Shown here piece after piece: positions 1-9,280 of a stretch of 64,000 bases of DNA. The stretch is from CAWBCI01 sp963787195 (GTDB lineage Bacteria > Bacteroidota > Bacteroidia > Bacteroidales > JAGOPY01). The notes under the pieces were generated by a model. It made no database searches, had not been told where the DNA came from, and saw nothing but the letters and a program-made list of their open reading frames with translations. Position 1 is the stretch's first letter. The number at the start of each line of letters is the position of its first letter. Made by a program: the position numbers and the translations under genes. The stretch is from contig CAWBCI010000042.1 in assembly GCA_963787195.1 (NCBI GenBank), positions 91,878 to 155,877 of the forward strand, written 5' to 3'.

Positions 1-1
1 C

Positions 2-1516
2 GACACCGCTATAGTTTATTATGAGAATTCCCTGAAAATCAAAGAGAAAAGCGGGAATAAGGAAGGCATGGCCAATTCGATCAATAATATAGCATTCGTT
101 TATAGCTCCTGGGGGAAATATGATATGGCCATAGAATATTTCAAGGAAGCCCTGAAAATTGACCAGGAACTGGGGAACCCTGAAAAAGTTGCCAAGAGGC
201 TGAATAATCTGGGCTATGCTTATTTCAACATGAATATTTTAGACACAGCCTTACAGTATTATCAGCAAGCTCTTAAAATCGACATAGATATTGGGAAAAA
301 GGACCAGGTGGCCGTGCAATATAATAATATTGGGGCCTTTTACCTGAAAACCGGGGATTATAATAAGGCTATTTATTATTTTGAACTGGCCAGGGGAATT
401 TATGATGAATTGGGTCAGAAAGGAGATGTGGCGACTGTACTTACAAACCTGGCGGATGCATACCAGCATAATGGGAACAAGGACAAAGCACTTGAATTGC
501 TCGAAAAGAGCATACAGATATCCGCATCCCTCAAACTCATGAACCAGTTAAAATCGAATTATTTTCTCATATCACAGCTATATGCAGGCAAAAATGACTA
601 TTACGATGCATTTGAGGCCTATAAAAATTATTCAGAAGTAAAAGACAGTCTCTTCAACCAGCAATCACATGAACAAATAGCTGATTTTGAAGTGAGGTAT
701 GAAACCGAAAAGAAAGAAAAAGAAATCCAGATACTGAGGCAGACTGAGACTATTCAGGCTCTGGATATGAAGAGGACAAGGATACTTAAAAATTCATTCA
801 TTGGCGGTTTTGCCGCAATGCTCTTCATTGCCATACTTATTTTTGTGACCCTGCGCATTAAAGTGAGATCAAGCCGGATCATAGAAAAGGAAAAAGCCAA
901 GTCAGACAAGCTGCTTTTAAATATTCTTCCGGCCAAAGTTGCCACGGATTTGAAGGAAAAAGGGAATACCAAGCCGGAAATGTTTGAAAATGTTAGCGTA
1001 ATGTTTTCAGATTTTTGCCATTTTACGGAACTTTCATCTCAATTGCAACCCCAGCAATTAATAGATGAATTGAACGACCTTTTTACCGGATTTGATACTA
1101 TAATTGAAAATAATCACTGCGAACGGATCAAAACCATTGGAGACGCATACCTGGCTGTTTGTGGGCTCCCGGTTGAAAACCCTATGCACGCTATTAATAT
1201 CCTGAATGCCGGGATAGAGATTATTCATTATCTGGAAGAAAGAAACAAAGACCATCCAATCCAATGGAAAGTTCGTATCGGTGTCCATACCGGCCCTGCA
1301 ATTGCCGGGGTCGTAGGGATCAAGAAGTATTCCTATGATGTTTTTGGGGACACTATTAACACGGCTTCCAGGATGGAATCCTACTCGGAGATGATGAGGA
1401 TAAACGTTTCAAAATCAACCTATCTGCATGCCAAAGGCCAATTTAGTTTTACCGAAAGAGGCGCCATAGATACGAAAGGTAAAGGGCAGATTGATATGTA
1501 TTATTTAGAAAGATAA
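2..1516 (+). CDS. TPR-domain class III adenylate/guanylate cyclase (5' end outside window)
   Basis: The reading frame is open to the left edge, so the N-terminus is missing; the first ATG at 68 lies inside a TPR unit and is not the true start. The visible part has several tetratricopeptide repeats (to about base 600), a charged linker, one transmembrane segment (about 790-860) and a C-terminal class III cyclase domain (about 985-1510). Visible cyclase motifs are the metal-binding Asp in MFSDF, KTIGDAY with the second metal Asp, and YDVFGDTINTASRME. The Lys of KTIGD and the Asp of YDVFGD are the residues that usually favour ATP, and the Asn and Arg of NTASR match the transition-state pair. Known for the family: cAMP synthesis. 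Inferred: a membrane-bound adenylate cyclase with the TPR part as sensor or partner-binding module. A minus-strand gene converges on it. Confidence 0.88.
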   Translation, partial: DTAIVYYENSLKIKEKSGNKEGMANSINNIAFVYSSWGKYDMAIEYFKEALKIDQELGNPEKVAKRLNNLGYAYFNMNILDTALQYYQQALKIDIDIGKKDQVAVQYNNIGAFYLKTGDYNKAIYYFELARGIYDELGQKGDVATVLTNLADAYQHNGNKDKALELLEKSIQISASLKLMNQLKSNYFLISQLYAGKNDYYDAFEAYKNYSEVKDSLFNQQSHEQIADFEVRYETEKKEKEIQILRQTETIQALDMKRTRILKNSFIGGFAAMLFIAILIFVTLRIKVRSSRIIEKEKAKSDKLLLNILPAKVATDLKEKGNTKPEMFENVSVMFSDFCHFTELSSQLQPQQLIDELNDLFTGFDTIIENNHCERIKTIGDAYLAVCGLPVENPMHAINILNAGIEIIHYLEERNKDHPIQWKVRIGVHTGPAIAGVVGIKKYSYDVFGDTINTASRMESYSEMMRINVSKSTYLHAKGQFSFTERGAIDTKGKGQIDMYYLER

Positions 1517-1541
1517 AAAGGCTTCCGGCCTCTTTGATCCA

Positions 1542-2300
1542 TTATTTCTTTCCTTGATTAGTAAAGAAAAAGAGGGCTGCGAGCTGCACATCAATGCCGG
1601 TGACTTTACCTATCTCCTTCTTATTTGCATCCATTATAGACCCATCTTTCAGAATATAGCCCATAAGTCCGCCGCTCTTATCAATCACCGATCCGAATTT
1701 GCTGATCCGGCCAAGTTCTGCACCATCTTTGTCGCTGATCAAACCATTAGGGTCCACACTTACTGACTTATCTCCTTTAGGGGTGTATAATTGCCCGTTC
1801 CCGTAATACATCCCAATGATTTTATTATGGGCATTCCGGATAGTTCCCGCGGAGTCCATATCCATGATCAGATTCCCGGACGCATCCGTGATCTTTGCTT
1901 CGCTTCCGGTTTTACCAAGTTTTTCACCCATATAAATATATTGCTTCTTCGATGATTTTGAGCTATTAGCCTGGCCCGAAGTTTTAAAAGGATCTTTCTG
2001 ATTACTAATCTTTTTTCCTCCAGGATTCAACTCCTTGATGGTATTCCCGGAAGCATTCGTTTTGGTACGGCCCTCCTTCCTATTCGTTTGTGGCATGGTC
2101 CTGGTATTTACTGCACCGGAGTTTATAATCCTGGCAGTATCGCTTTTTATTGTTGCCTTGCCCTGGACAGCAGGATTTGTTTTCTGTTCAGATTTGATGT
2201 CTTTGGAATCTGACTTCTTCTCATTCACAACCTGGGCTGTGGTAAAACCTGAAAGGAAAATTGAGAAACTCAGCAGGAGAATAAATGTTATTTGTTTCAT
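1542..2300 (-). CDS. Exported protein with 5-fold beta-flower-like repeats
   Basis: 252 residues. An N-terminal signal peptide (about residues 1-22, ending near TTAQ) is followed by a Ser/Thr/Asn/Lys-rich low-complexity linker to about residue 115. The C-terminal part is made of short units of the type G-x-I-x-D-x-x-G/K-x-x-I-G, for example ISDKDGAELGRI and IMDANKKEIGKV, and ends with a hydrophobic LAALFFF patch. This pattern is that of the Bacteroidota 5-fold beta-flower proteins, whose function is not established. Probably exported to the periplasm or surface; no lipobox and no T9SS tail are visible. It converges with the cyclase gene and follows the methyltransferase gene on the same strand. 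No more precise role can be given. Confidence 0.65.
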   Translation of the reverse strand: MKQITFILLLSFSIFLSGFTTAQVVNEKKSDSKDIKSEQKTNPAVQGKATIKSDTARIINSGAVNTRTMPQTNRKEGRTKTNASGNTIKELNPGGKKISNQKDPFKTSGQANSSKSSKKQYIYMGEKLGKTGSEAKITDASGNLIMDMDSAGTIRNAHNKIIGMYYGNGQLYTPKGDKSVSVDPNGLISDKDGAELGRISKFGSVIDKSGGLMGYILKDGSIMDANKKEIGKVTGIDVQLAALFFFTNQGKK

Positions 2301-2358
2301 GGTTTTATTTTTTATGATGGACTCTGATGTTTCAAATTCTATGCCGCTAATAAGATTG

Positions 2359-3111
2359 TCATTTCGAGCGTAAGATCATAATGCTCCCTTCAAGGTCTGG
2401 GATAAGTGCCGGAACTTCGGGTATTCCGGCCGCGAATTCATCCACCGCTTTCAAAATACCTTCCCATTTTCCGTTATAATCATGAACGATGATTACTCCC
2501 CCGGGAGCAAGCCTCGGGTAGAAGAATTCCAGTCCGGCCCTGGTAGGATTATAGAGATCAGCATCCATATTCACCAAAGCAAAGCGTGTTTCCTCCAGGC
2601 CTCTGCAAGTATCCGGGAAGTAGCCCTGGTGAAAGATAACATTTTCATTCCCGCCAATAAACTTTTTTACCTTTTCAATATTGGTGTCGGCAAAGTTTTT
2701 AGTGCTATAGGTAGCTGCCTCCCCCGTCTCAGCTTCGAGGTCTTTTTCCTTGAATCCTTCAAAGGTATCGAAGAGGTGAAATTTCCTGGAAGTGTCCATT
2801 CGATGCAAGATATGGGCGCTTTCCCCTTTGTAAACACCCAGTTCCGCAAAGTCCCCCTGAACTCCCTGTTGCCTGATCCTTTCAACCTGGAACCACCAGT
2901 TGAAAAATCTCACTTTATCGGCATAATTTTTCTGGACTTTGATCAGCTCTTTTGAAATCCGCCCGCTTTTCTTTGCCTGGACCCATCCTTCCGGAAAATA
3001 TCCTTCTTCAAACATCATCCCCCATGCATATCTTATAAGAAACACAAATACAAGGATGATAATGCTGAAATTAATGATCTGGAAAACCGATACGGGCATA
3101 AAAACGAGCAT
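2359..3111 (-). CDS. TylF/MycF-family class I SAM-dependent methyltransferase, membrane-anchored
   Basis: 250 residues. A hydrophobic N-terminal segment (about residues 10-28) suggests a membrane anchor. The core shows the TylF-type SAM fold: FAELGVYKGESAHIL (SAM-binding loop), FHLFDTFEGF, LVNMDADLYNPT and VIIVHDYNG, the last two holding the acidic metal-binding positions. Known for the family: O-methylation of sugars and similar hydroxyls, as in macrocin O-methyltransferase. Inferred: modification of a cell-surface or secondary glycan; the substrate cannot be told from context. An ATG at 3099 is a possible alternative start. There are 222 bases between it and ispG, including a heptanucleotide repeat. 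Confidence 0.8.
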   Translation of the reverse strand: MLVFMPVSVFQIINFSIIILVFVFLIRYAWGMMFEEGYFPEGWVQAKKSGRISKELIKVQKNYADKVRFFNWWFQVERIRQQGVQGDFAELGVYKGESAHILHRMDTSRKFHLFDTFEGFKEKDLEAETGEAATYSTKNFADTNIEKVKKFIGGNENVIFHQGYFPDTCRGLEETRFALVNMDADLYNPTRAGLEFFYPRLAPGGVIIVHDYNGKWEGILKAVDEFAAGIPEVPALIPDLEGSIMILRSK

Positions 3112-3193
3112 TTAATATTTAAAATTCAAAATCAAATTGCCTGAATTCCGGGATGAAATTTTCAATAGGTTTTGAACAGGGCGCTAAATTAAT

Positions 3194-3201
3194 CAAATTT
3201 A
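3194..3201 (-). promoter_or_regulatory. Possible Bacteroidota -7 box upstream of the methyltransferase gene
   Basis: On the minus strand the sequence reads TAAATTTG, matching TAnnTTTG, about 80 bases before the ATG at 3111. No clear -33 TTG is seen, so this is only a weak call. Confidence 0.3.
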
Positions 3202-3260
3202 TTTGTGGGAATTCTTATTTAATATAATGCAGGTCACGTAAAAATCCTGCTTTTACTCTA

Positions 3261-3331
3261 CTGCTGACTGCTGACTGATGACTGCCGACTGCTGACTGCT
3301 GACTGCTGACTGCTGACTGCCGACTGCTGAC
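3261..3331. repeat. Heptanucleotide tandem repeat, 10 units, directly behind ispG
   Basis: Ten consecutive 7-base units: CTGCTGA seven times, plus CTGATGA once and CTGCCGA twice, with no length irregularity. The array ends two bases before the ispG stop codon, so in the direction of ispG transcription the repeat begins straight after the stop and reads TCAGCAG with TCGGCAG variants. A related 7-base repeat lies behind etfA at 62465-62558. Confidence 0.95.
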
Positions 3332-3333
3332 AC

Positions 3334-4962
3334 TTAACCATCCCGCCAGTCGCCGTTTTCCTTAATAAGCTCTATTAGCTTTTCCACAGCTTCATTTTCG
3401 TCGATGTTTCTTTGCATCACCTGCTGTTTGTGGTACAAAGTGATCTTTCCGGGGCCGGCACCGACGTAGCCGTAATCCGCATCGGCCATTTCTCCGGGAC
3501 CGTTCACAATACATCCCATCACCGCAATTTTGAGCCCTTTCAGGTGGCCTGTATTTTCCCTGACATTCTGCAAGGTTTCCTGTATGTCAAATTTTGTCCG
3601 TCCGCAGGAAGGACATGAGATGAACTCTGTTTTGGTAATCCTCACCCCGGCAGCCTGCAGAATATTGAAAAGCATGCTATGAATCTGTTCCGGGGGATCA
3701 GCCGGTTCAAGCCATATCCCATCCCCAAGGCCGTCGCACAGGAGGGCCGGGAAGTCGATGGAAAGCCTGATCAGTAAATCGTCTCCCTTTAGATCCGGAA
3801 GGGATCTTTTCAGGATCACAGGACTCTTGTTCCCATCATGTTCAAGTTTCCTGAAATAATTCCTGAAATCGTCCAGAATATGAGTTTCGGAAGATGATTT
3901 CACAAGGACGGAAGGGGGAAGCCCGCCGTGGGAATTTTCCGGGAGGTCGACTCCTATAATTACTGGCGGATTATTGCCTCCGATAGGATCAAAACTAAGG
4001 CTCTCTCTTTTGTTGTATTGAAATGGATGTAAAGCGGCCGTTTGAGCGACTGCTGTTTTCCTTCTCCCATCCAGCTGATAAAATGAAACAAGTTTTTGGG
4101 CAAATGGGATCTCATTCACAGGGTCCTCCGTGAGTGATACCCTGATAGTATCGCCTATTCCTTCTTCAAGCAGGGTGCCAATACCTGCCGCTGATTTTAT
4201 TCGTCCGTCTTCCCCGTCACCTGCCTCTGTAACTCCCAGGTGAATGGGGTAGTTCATGCCTTCAGCCATCATCCTTGCGGCAAGGAGGCGGTTAGCCTGC
4301 AATACGATACGGATATTGCTGGATTTCATGGACAGAACCAGTTTATGGAACCCGAACGTATCAGCGATACGGATAAACTCCATGGCGGATTCAACCATAC
4401 CTGCCGGGGTGTCGCCGTAGCGACCCATGATCCTTTCTGAAAGGGAGCCGTGGTTGGTCCCGATGCGGATGGCTGTTCCGTATTCTTTACATATTTTTAA
4501 AAGTGGAAATAATCTCCCCGCAATCCTCTCCAGTTCCTCACGATAGCCTTGTTCGCTGTATTCCTTTCCCAGTGGGTTCTTCCTTTCAGAATAATTACCG
4601 GGATTTATCCTGACCTTATCTACGATGCGGGCGGCAATTTCGGCTGCTTCCGGCAGATAATGAATATCCGCAACCAGTGGAACATTAACATCAATTTTAT
4701 GTAATTCTTTTTTTATGATGGCCAGGTGCTTTGCCTCTTTTACGTTCTGGGCAGTAATCCTGACGATCTCACAACCGGCATCTGCAAGGCCTTTCACCTG
4801 CCTGACAGTAGCTTCCGTATCCAGGGTGGGTGTATTGGTCATGGACTGGATCCGGATAACCTGGGTTCCACCAAGGAGCAGGTCCCCAATTTTTATTTCG
4901 GCGGAACGGAAGGACGTGTATAGCGGAAGTCCTTGCAGGTATTGTTCAGGATCAGTTTCCAT
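3334..4962 (-). CDS. ispG: 4-hydroxy-3-methylbut-2-en-1-yl diphosphate synthase, long form
   Basis: Converts methylerythritol cyclodiphosphate to hydroxymethylbutenyl diphosphate in the MEP isoprenoid pathway, using a [4Fe-4S] cluster. The N-terminal TIM-barrel motifs (IQSMTNTPT, VADIHYLPEAA, VRINPGNY, IRIGTNHGSL) and the C-terminal iron-sulfur domain (SCPSCGRTKFD and GCIVNGPGEMADADYGYVG) are complete, including the cluster cysteines. At about 542 residues it is the long, three-part form with a central insertion (about residues 270-430) known from Bacteroidota, Chlamydiae and plants, rather than the roughly 370-residue form. I chose the ATG at 4962; a TTG nine bases upstream is less likely. 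A -7 box lies at 4984-4991. Confidence 0.96.
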   Translation of the reverse strand: METDPEQYLQGLPLYTSFRSAEIKIGDLLLGGTQVIRIQSMTNTPTLDTEATVRQVKGLADAGCEIVRITAQNVKEAKHLAIIKKELHKIDVNVPLVADIHYLPEAAEIAARIVDKVRINPGNYSERKNPLGKEYSEQGYREELERIAGRLFPLLKICKEYGTAIRIGTNHGSLSERIMGRYGDTPAGMVESAMEFIRIADTFGFHKLVLSMKSSNIRIVLQANRLLAARMMAEGMNYPIHLGVTEAGDGEDGRIKSAAGIGTLLEEGIGDTIRVSLTEDPVNEIPFAQKLVSFYQLDGRRKTAVAQTAALHPFQYNKRESLSFDPIGGNNPPVIIGVDLPENSHGGLPPSVLVKSSSETHILDDFRNYFRKLEHDGNKSPVILKRSLPDLKGDDLLIRLSIDFPALLCDGLGDGIWLEPADPPEQIHSMLFNILQAAGVRITKTEFISCPSCGRTKFDIQETLQNVRENTGHLKGLKIAVMGCIVNGPGEMADADYGYVGAGPGKITLYHKQQVMQRNIDENEAVEKLIELIKENGDWRDG

Positions 4963-4983
4963 AATAAGCAATGATCAGGACCT

Positions 4984-4991
4984 CAAAAGTA
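4984..4991 (-). promoter_or_regulatory. Putative -7 promoter box of ispG
   Basis: The minus strand reads TACTTTTG, a full match to TAnnTTTG, 22 bases before the ispG ATG. No -33 TTG at ideal spacing was found. Confidence 0.45.
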
Positions 4992-5089
4992 ATAAAAAGA
5001 GACTGCCATTTTCCGCTGAAGGATTAATTCCAGCATTAAACGGCAGTCTCTTAAAAACAGTATTTAGAAAGATGAAGAAGAGTTTCGGA

Positions 5090-5884
5090 TTATTTAATGA
5101 TCAGCTTTTTGGTATATGTATTTTTATCAGATTGCATCTTCATGATATAGGCACCAGGCGCCAGCTGCGGAAGTTTCAGCGCCAGTTCCTGATCTCCTCC
5201 GCTCACAGGACCCTTAAATAGGGAAGCTGTTTTCATCCCTGCGGTATTAAACAGATCAATACTTACTTCAGAGCTATTATTCAGAGCAAAGCGGATATTC
5301 ACTTTATCCCTGGCCGGCACAGGGTAAATATCCCATGTTGGTTTATTCTTCTCCGAAATGCCCGTTCCTGTATTTTCGTTTATGGTCAGGGTGGATAATT
5401 TGGTAACTGATTTATTCAGGGCAAATGCACCATAGAATGTAACATCTCCCATACCTGTTGATGGAGCAGTCCATTGAACATGCCATACCATTGGGTTGGA
5501 GTTGCTTGAAGAGGAATGGGTAATATAATCGCTGGTTCCGGAGCAAAACTTAGTTCCTGAGCCGGGAGCGAGCGAGCCAATGATTTCACCGGCAGGATTC
5601 TGAGGGGAAACTTCAAAACCTTTTCTTCCGCTTCCGGTACTGGTAAGGGTGATATTATAAGTTTCACCGGGGATATAACCATCGGCCGGAATATCGGAAG
5701 TGATCCAACCGCTTACCTGTGTAGCGTTCCCCCCGTGACAGGCAGTACAATTCTGACCATCCCCGGGGGAACCGGTATATCCTGCCGGCGCACCGGAAGG
5801 ATAAGAAACATCCATGCCACTATATGCGGTGAGTAGAAAAAAAATAAGTAGTGCGGGTAGTGCGAATAAATAGCGACTTTTCAT
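5090..5884 (-). CDS. Exported choice-of-anchor V protein with CxxCH motif and T9SS C-terminal sorting domain
   Basis: 264 residues. The signal peptide covers about residues 1-22. It is followed by GAPAGYTGSPGDGQNC-TACHGG, the typical opening of choice-of-anchor V domains, which contains a CTACH motif. CxxCH is the covalent heme c site in cytochromes, but here it may be only a family signature. A beta-rich, reelin-like region runs to about residue 175. The C-terminal roughly 80 residues (DIYPVPARDKVNIRF to the end KKLIIK) form a type A T9SS sorting domain. Inferred: secreted across the outer membrane by T9SS and surface-attached. It is the first of four T9SS clients in the window. Function unknown; whether heme is bound needs testing. 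Confidence 0.82.
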   Translation of the reverse strand: MKSRYLFALPALLIFFLLTAYSGMDVSYPSGAPAGYTGSPGDGQNCTACHGGNATQVSGWITSDIPADGYIPGETYNITLTSTGSGRKGFEVSPQNPAGEIIGSLAPGSGTKFCSGTSDYITHSSSSNSNPMVWHVQWTAPSTGMGDVTFYGAFALNKSVTKLSTLTINENTGTGISEKNKPTWDIYPVPARDKVNIRFALNNSSEVSIDLFNTAGMKTASLFKGPVSGGDQELALKLPQLAPGAYIMKMQSDKNTYTKKLIIK

Positions 5885-6070
5885 ATCAAATAGTTTTATT
5901 TAGTTAGTTAGATTATTATCAGACCCAGGTAATATGGGAAGGTTGCCTTGAATCTAATTTTATTTTTGACTTCTTTTCATCTTCCGGATATGATCAAAAT
6001 ATCTAATTTTGATCTGACAATAATATCGGTAAAAATCAGTTAATAACATACTGATAAACCTAGTTCTATT

Positions 6071-8407
6071 ATGATAAAGAGTTATTTAAAAGTTATTTTA
6101 GTCCTCCAGGCTTTTCTAATTTGTTCTTTCGGATTTGCACAGGAAATCGGGATCGGACAATGGAGGGATCATTTACCCTACGATTATGCAACGAAGGTTG
6201 CGGAATTCGGGAATGATATTTTTTGTGCCACCCCCTATAGCTTGTTCTATTATGACCGGCAAGACAATAGTATCAACCGGCTTAGCAAGGTGAATGGTCT
6301 TTCGGACATTGGGGTCAGTTCCATCGCTTATAATTCCGATCAGTCTACCCTGGTTGTCAGTTATAGCAATACCAATATTGACCTGATCAGGAGTGACCTG
6401 AGTATAGTCAATATCCCTGATATTAAAAGGAAGGATATACTTGGAAATAAGACCATTAACAGCATCATGAATTATGGGAAATATGCTTACCTGGCCTGTG
6501 GATTCGGTATAGTTGTGCTTGATTTGGAAAGAACTGAGATCAGGGATACATATTATATAGGCCCTGAAGGAAGCAGTCTGAATGTTTATTCAATAGCTCA
6601 TAATGATACATCCCTTTTTGCCGCGACTGAAGATGGAATTTATTATGCAAGCCTCACCGATCCTAACCTTGCATATTTTGCAAACTGGCATAAAATTGAG
6701 AATATACCCTTGCCGGATGCTAGCTATAACCTGGTTCATGTTTTCGGAGATAAGCTGATAGTAAACCGCCTTGACCCCAACAAAGTTGAAGATGATTTGC
6801 TTTATGATGACAATGGAAACTGGCGGCCGGTTGACGCAGACAGCACCGGTATTACCTATGGACTTAGAAATAACGGAAATGAGCTAATAGTATCCTATTC
6901 CAATCATGTAAGGGTTTATTCTTCCGATCTGCAGCAGGGACTCTTGATTTATACCTATGGTGACAGTGGGGTTGCTCCGGCAGATTGTATTTACGGTTCG
7001 GATGGAAATTACTGGATCGCTGACCGGCATGTTGGCCTGGCAAAAGTATGGGGAGGCGGCTATGAAAGGGAAATAATCAAACCCAGCGGAGCACCTACTA
7101 TCGACATCTTTGATATTTCAGTTGAAAATGGAAAATTATGGCTGGTTCCGGGAGGCATGAACGGAACCTGGGGAAATATCTGGCAAGGCGCAAGAATATA
7201 TTCTTTTATTGATGAAAACTGGACTACTTATAGTAATAAAAATATTCCCGCCCTTGACAGTTTGCGTGATATGGTTTCTGTAATAGTTGATCCTCTGGAT
7301 CCCGAAAAGGTCTATGCCGGTTCATGGTACCTTGGGCTCGTGGAATTAGACAATGGGCAACTTGCACATATGTTTGGCAGGTACAACTCCTCTCTTATGA
7401 TAAGTGTGATTCAGGGGGCGCCTGTTGTGAAGGTGGGGGGGTTGGCATTTGATGATCAGCATAATCTCTGGATGACCAATTCAGCATCCGAAAAACTCAT
7501 TTCCGTAAAAAGAAATGACGGAACCTGGGAATCATACAGCCTGGGCAGCAATACTGTCGGTTTTAATATCCGCCAGATAATTGCCGATTCTTATGGTCAG
7601 AAGTGGGTACAGGTTAAGACCGGGTCATCAAACCCGTATTTCATGTACGTCTTTAATGAGAACAATACGGATGGTCCGAAATACCGCGGACTCAAATCCG
7701 GTCAGGGCTTCGGGGACCTTCCCGGTACCAATGTTTTCGCAATGGCTGAAGACCTGGACGGGCAAATATGGATTGGAACCGACCAGGGTATAGCAGTTTT
7801 CTATTCGCCGGAAAATATATTAAGTAACCAGCCTTCGGATGCCCAGCGTATCCTTGTAGATTTTGACGGCTATGTTCAATACCTGCTTGAAACCGAAACG
7901 GTTAAAACTATTGCAATCGATGGTGACAACCGGAAATGGATAGGCACCGAAAGAGCCGGGGTTTTCCTGCTCTCAGCCGATGGTACTCAACAAATTTATC
8001 ATTTTACCGAGGATAACAGCCCCCTGTTCTCCAATACCATCACTAAAATTGCGATCGACCAGGAATCCGGGGAAGTATATATTGCTACTGCCAAAGGATT
8101 AATCTCATATAAAAGTACTGCAACCAAAGGAGGCCCTGTAAACAGTGATGTTTATGCATATCCCAATCCGGTCAGACCTGAATATTCGGGGCCGATAGCA
8201 GTTAAGAATTTGGTTACAAACGCGGTAGTAAAAATCACAGACGTTGCCGGGAACCTGGTTTATGAAACCAAGGCTGAAGGTGGGCAGGCGATTTGGAATG
8301 GCCATGATTTGAATGGAAGGAAAGCCAATTCAGGCGTTTACCTGGTCTTTGTCAGCAATGACGATGGAAGTGAAAAAATTGTAACCAAGATCCTTTTCAT
8401 CAATTGA
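6071..8407 (+). CDS. porZ: PorZ-like beta-propeller protein of the type IX secretion system
   Basis: 778 residues, close to the length of Porphyromonas gingivalis PorZ. Signal peptide to about residue 23 (SFGFAQ). The mature start IGQWRDHLPYDYATKVAEFGN and the following LFYYDRQDNSINRLSKVNGLSD match the conserved opening of PorZ. The body consists of two-component-regulator-propeller-like repeats (for example IWIGTDQGIAVF and KWIGTERAGVFLL). The end, from about residue 690 (YAYPNPVRPEYSGP ... KILFIN), is a T9SS-type C-terminal domain. Known for the family: part of the attachment complex that handles A-LPS and T9SS cargo at the cell surface. It lies directly upstream of recO on the same strand. 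Confidence 0.85.
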   Translation: MIKSYLKVILVLQAFLICSFGFAQEIGIGQWRDHLPYDYATKVAEFGNDIFCATPYSLFYYDRQDNSINRLSKVNGLSDIGVSSIAYNSDQSTLVVSYSNTNIDLIRSDLSIVNIPDIKRKDILGNKTINSIMNYGKYAYLACGFGIVVLDLERTEIRDTYYIGPEGSSLNVYSIAHNDTSLFAATEDGIYYASLTDPNLAYFANWHKIENIPLPDASYNLVHVFGDKLIVNRLDPNKVEDDLLYDDNGNWRPVDADSTGITYGLRNNGNELIVSYSNHVRVYSSDLQQGLLIYTYGDSGVAPADCIYGSDGNYWIADRHVGLAKVWGGGYEREIIKPSGAPTIDIFDISVENGKLWLVPGGMNGTWGNIWQGARIYSFIDENWTTYSNKNIPALDSLRDMVSVIVDPLDPEKVYAGSWYLGLVELDNGQLAHMFGRYNSSLMISVIQGAPVVKVGGLAFDDQHNLWMTNSASEKLISVKRNDGTWESYSLGSNTVGFNIRQIIADSYGQKWVQVKTGSSNPYFMYVFNENNTDGPKYRGLKSGQGFGDLPGTNVFAMAEDLDGQIWIGTDQGIAVFYSPENILSNQPSDAQRILVDFDGYVQYLLETETVKTIAIDGDNRKWIGTERAGVFLLSADGTQQIYHFTEDNSPLFSNTITKIAIDQESGEVYIATAKGLISYKSTATKGGPVNSDVYAYPNPVRPEYSGPIAVKNLVTNAVVKITDVAGNLVYETKAEGGQAIWNGHDLNGRKANSGVYLVFVSNDDGSEKIVTKILFIN

Positions 8408-8503
8408 TCAGGATAATGAGTTGATTCCGGAAAATCTTAAGTAATTTTATGCCTTTGATCCGCTCTGAGGAAGGCGGAACCATTGATTCATCCGAACAAG
8501 CAA

Positions 8504-9235
8504 ATGTATGCATTAACCCGTGGGATCGTATTCCGTCAGATCAAATATTCTGACAGCAGCCTCGTGGTGAAAATCTTCACTGAAGAGTTCGGGTTGCAGT
8601 CATATCTGATAAAGGGAGCCAGAGGTCCGAAATCCCGGATGAAACCCAGTCTTTTCCAGCCACTTTCCCTGCTCGAAATAGTAGTCACCATGAAAGCAAA
8701 AGGTGAATTGCATCATATCAGGGAGGCCCGTTCTGCTTTTCCTTTTCGCTCCGTACCTTTCAGGATGGATAAGACCAGCATTCTCATTTTTATGAACGAA
8801 ATCCTGTTCAAATCAATACAGGAAGAAGCCCGGAACAGGGAAATGTTCGGTTTTGTCTATGAAGCCGTAAAACTGCTGGATCAAACAGATGAAAACATAT
8901 CTCATTTTCATTTGCTATTCAGTCTGCACCTGACCCGATTTCTGGGAATATTCCCGCACGGGGCTTACAGCGATGAGAAAAGTTATTTTGATATGATGGA
9001 AGGGACCTTTGAAAGAGGCAGGCAGAAACTGCCGGATCACTATATTGCAGGGGATGAATGCATGTATTTTCATCAGATACTGAATTGCACTTTCAAGGAC
9101 CTGCAAAACCTTTCCATACCTGCCCCCTTCCGGAAAAAGCTCCTGGACAACATCCTCCTGTATTATTCCCTGCATCTTCCCATGGCAAAGGATTTTCAAT
9201 CGCACCTTATACTGCACGAAGTATTGCAAAAATGA
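8504..9235 (+). CDS. recO: DNA repair protein RecO
   Basis: About 243 residues. The N-terminal OB fold opens with TRGIVFRQIKYSDSSLVVKIFTEEFG and LIKGARGPKSR, which are the classic RecO signatures. The remaining helical part is consistent with family length. Role: loads RecA on SSB-coated single-stranded DNA together with RecR in the RecFOR gap-repair pathway. The ATG at 8504 fits the family N-terminus; a TTG at 8483 would add seven residues and is less likely. It follows porZ closely and precedes the YfhO-like gene by 45 bases, so all three may be co-transcribed. Confidence 0.93.
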   Translation: MYALTRGIVFRQIKYSDSSLVVKIFTEEFGLQSYLIKGARGPKSRMKPSLFQPLSLLEIVVTMKAKGELHHIREARSAFPFRSVPFRMDKTSILIFMNEILFKSIQEEARNREMFGFVYEAVKLLDQTDENISHFHLLFSLHLTRFLGIFPHGAYSDEKSYFDMMEGTFERGRQKLPDHYIAGDECMYFHQILNCTFKDLQNLSIPAPFRKKLLDNILLYYSLHLPMAKDFQSHLILHEVLQK

Positions 9236-9280
9236 GAATATCCTTTACCTTTATCCATCAAAATCCCTAAGCAGCAAATA

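Noticed and set aside
3261..3331. Possible CRISPR array
   Set aside because: Units are only 7 bases and contiguous, with no unique spacers and no cas genes nearby.
4715..5221. 168-codon frame on the plus strand across the ispG start
   Set aside because: Overlaps ispG, its promoter and the next gene; composition is arginine/serine-rich as in shadow frames.
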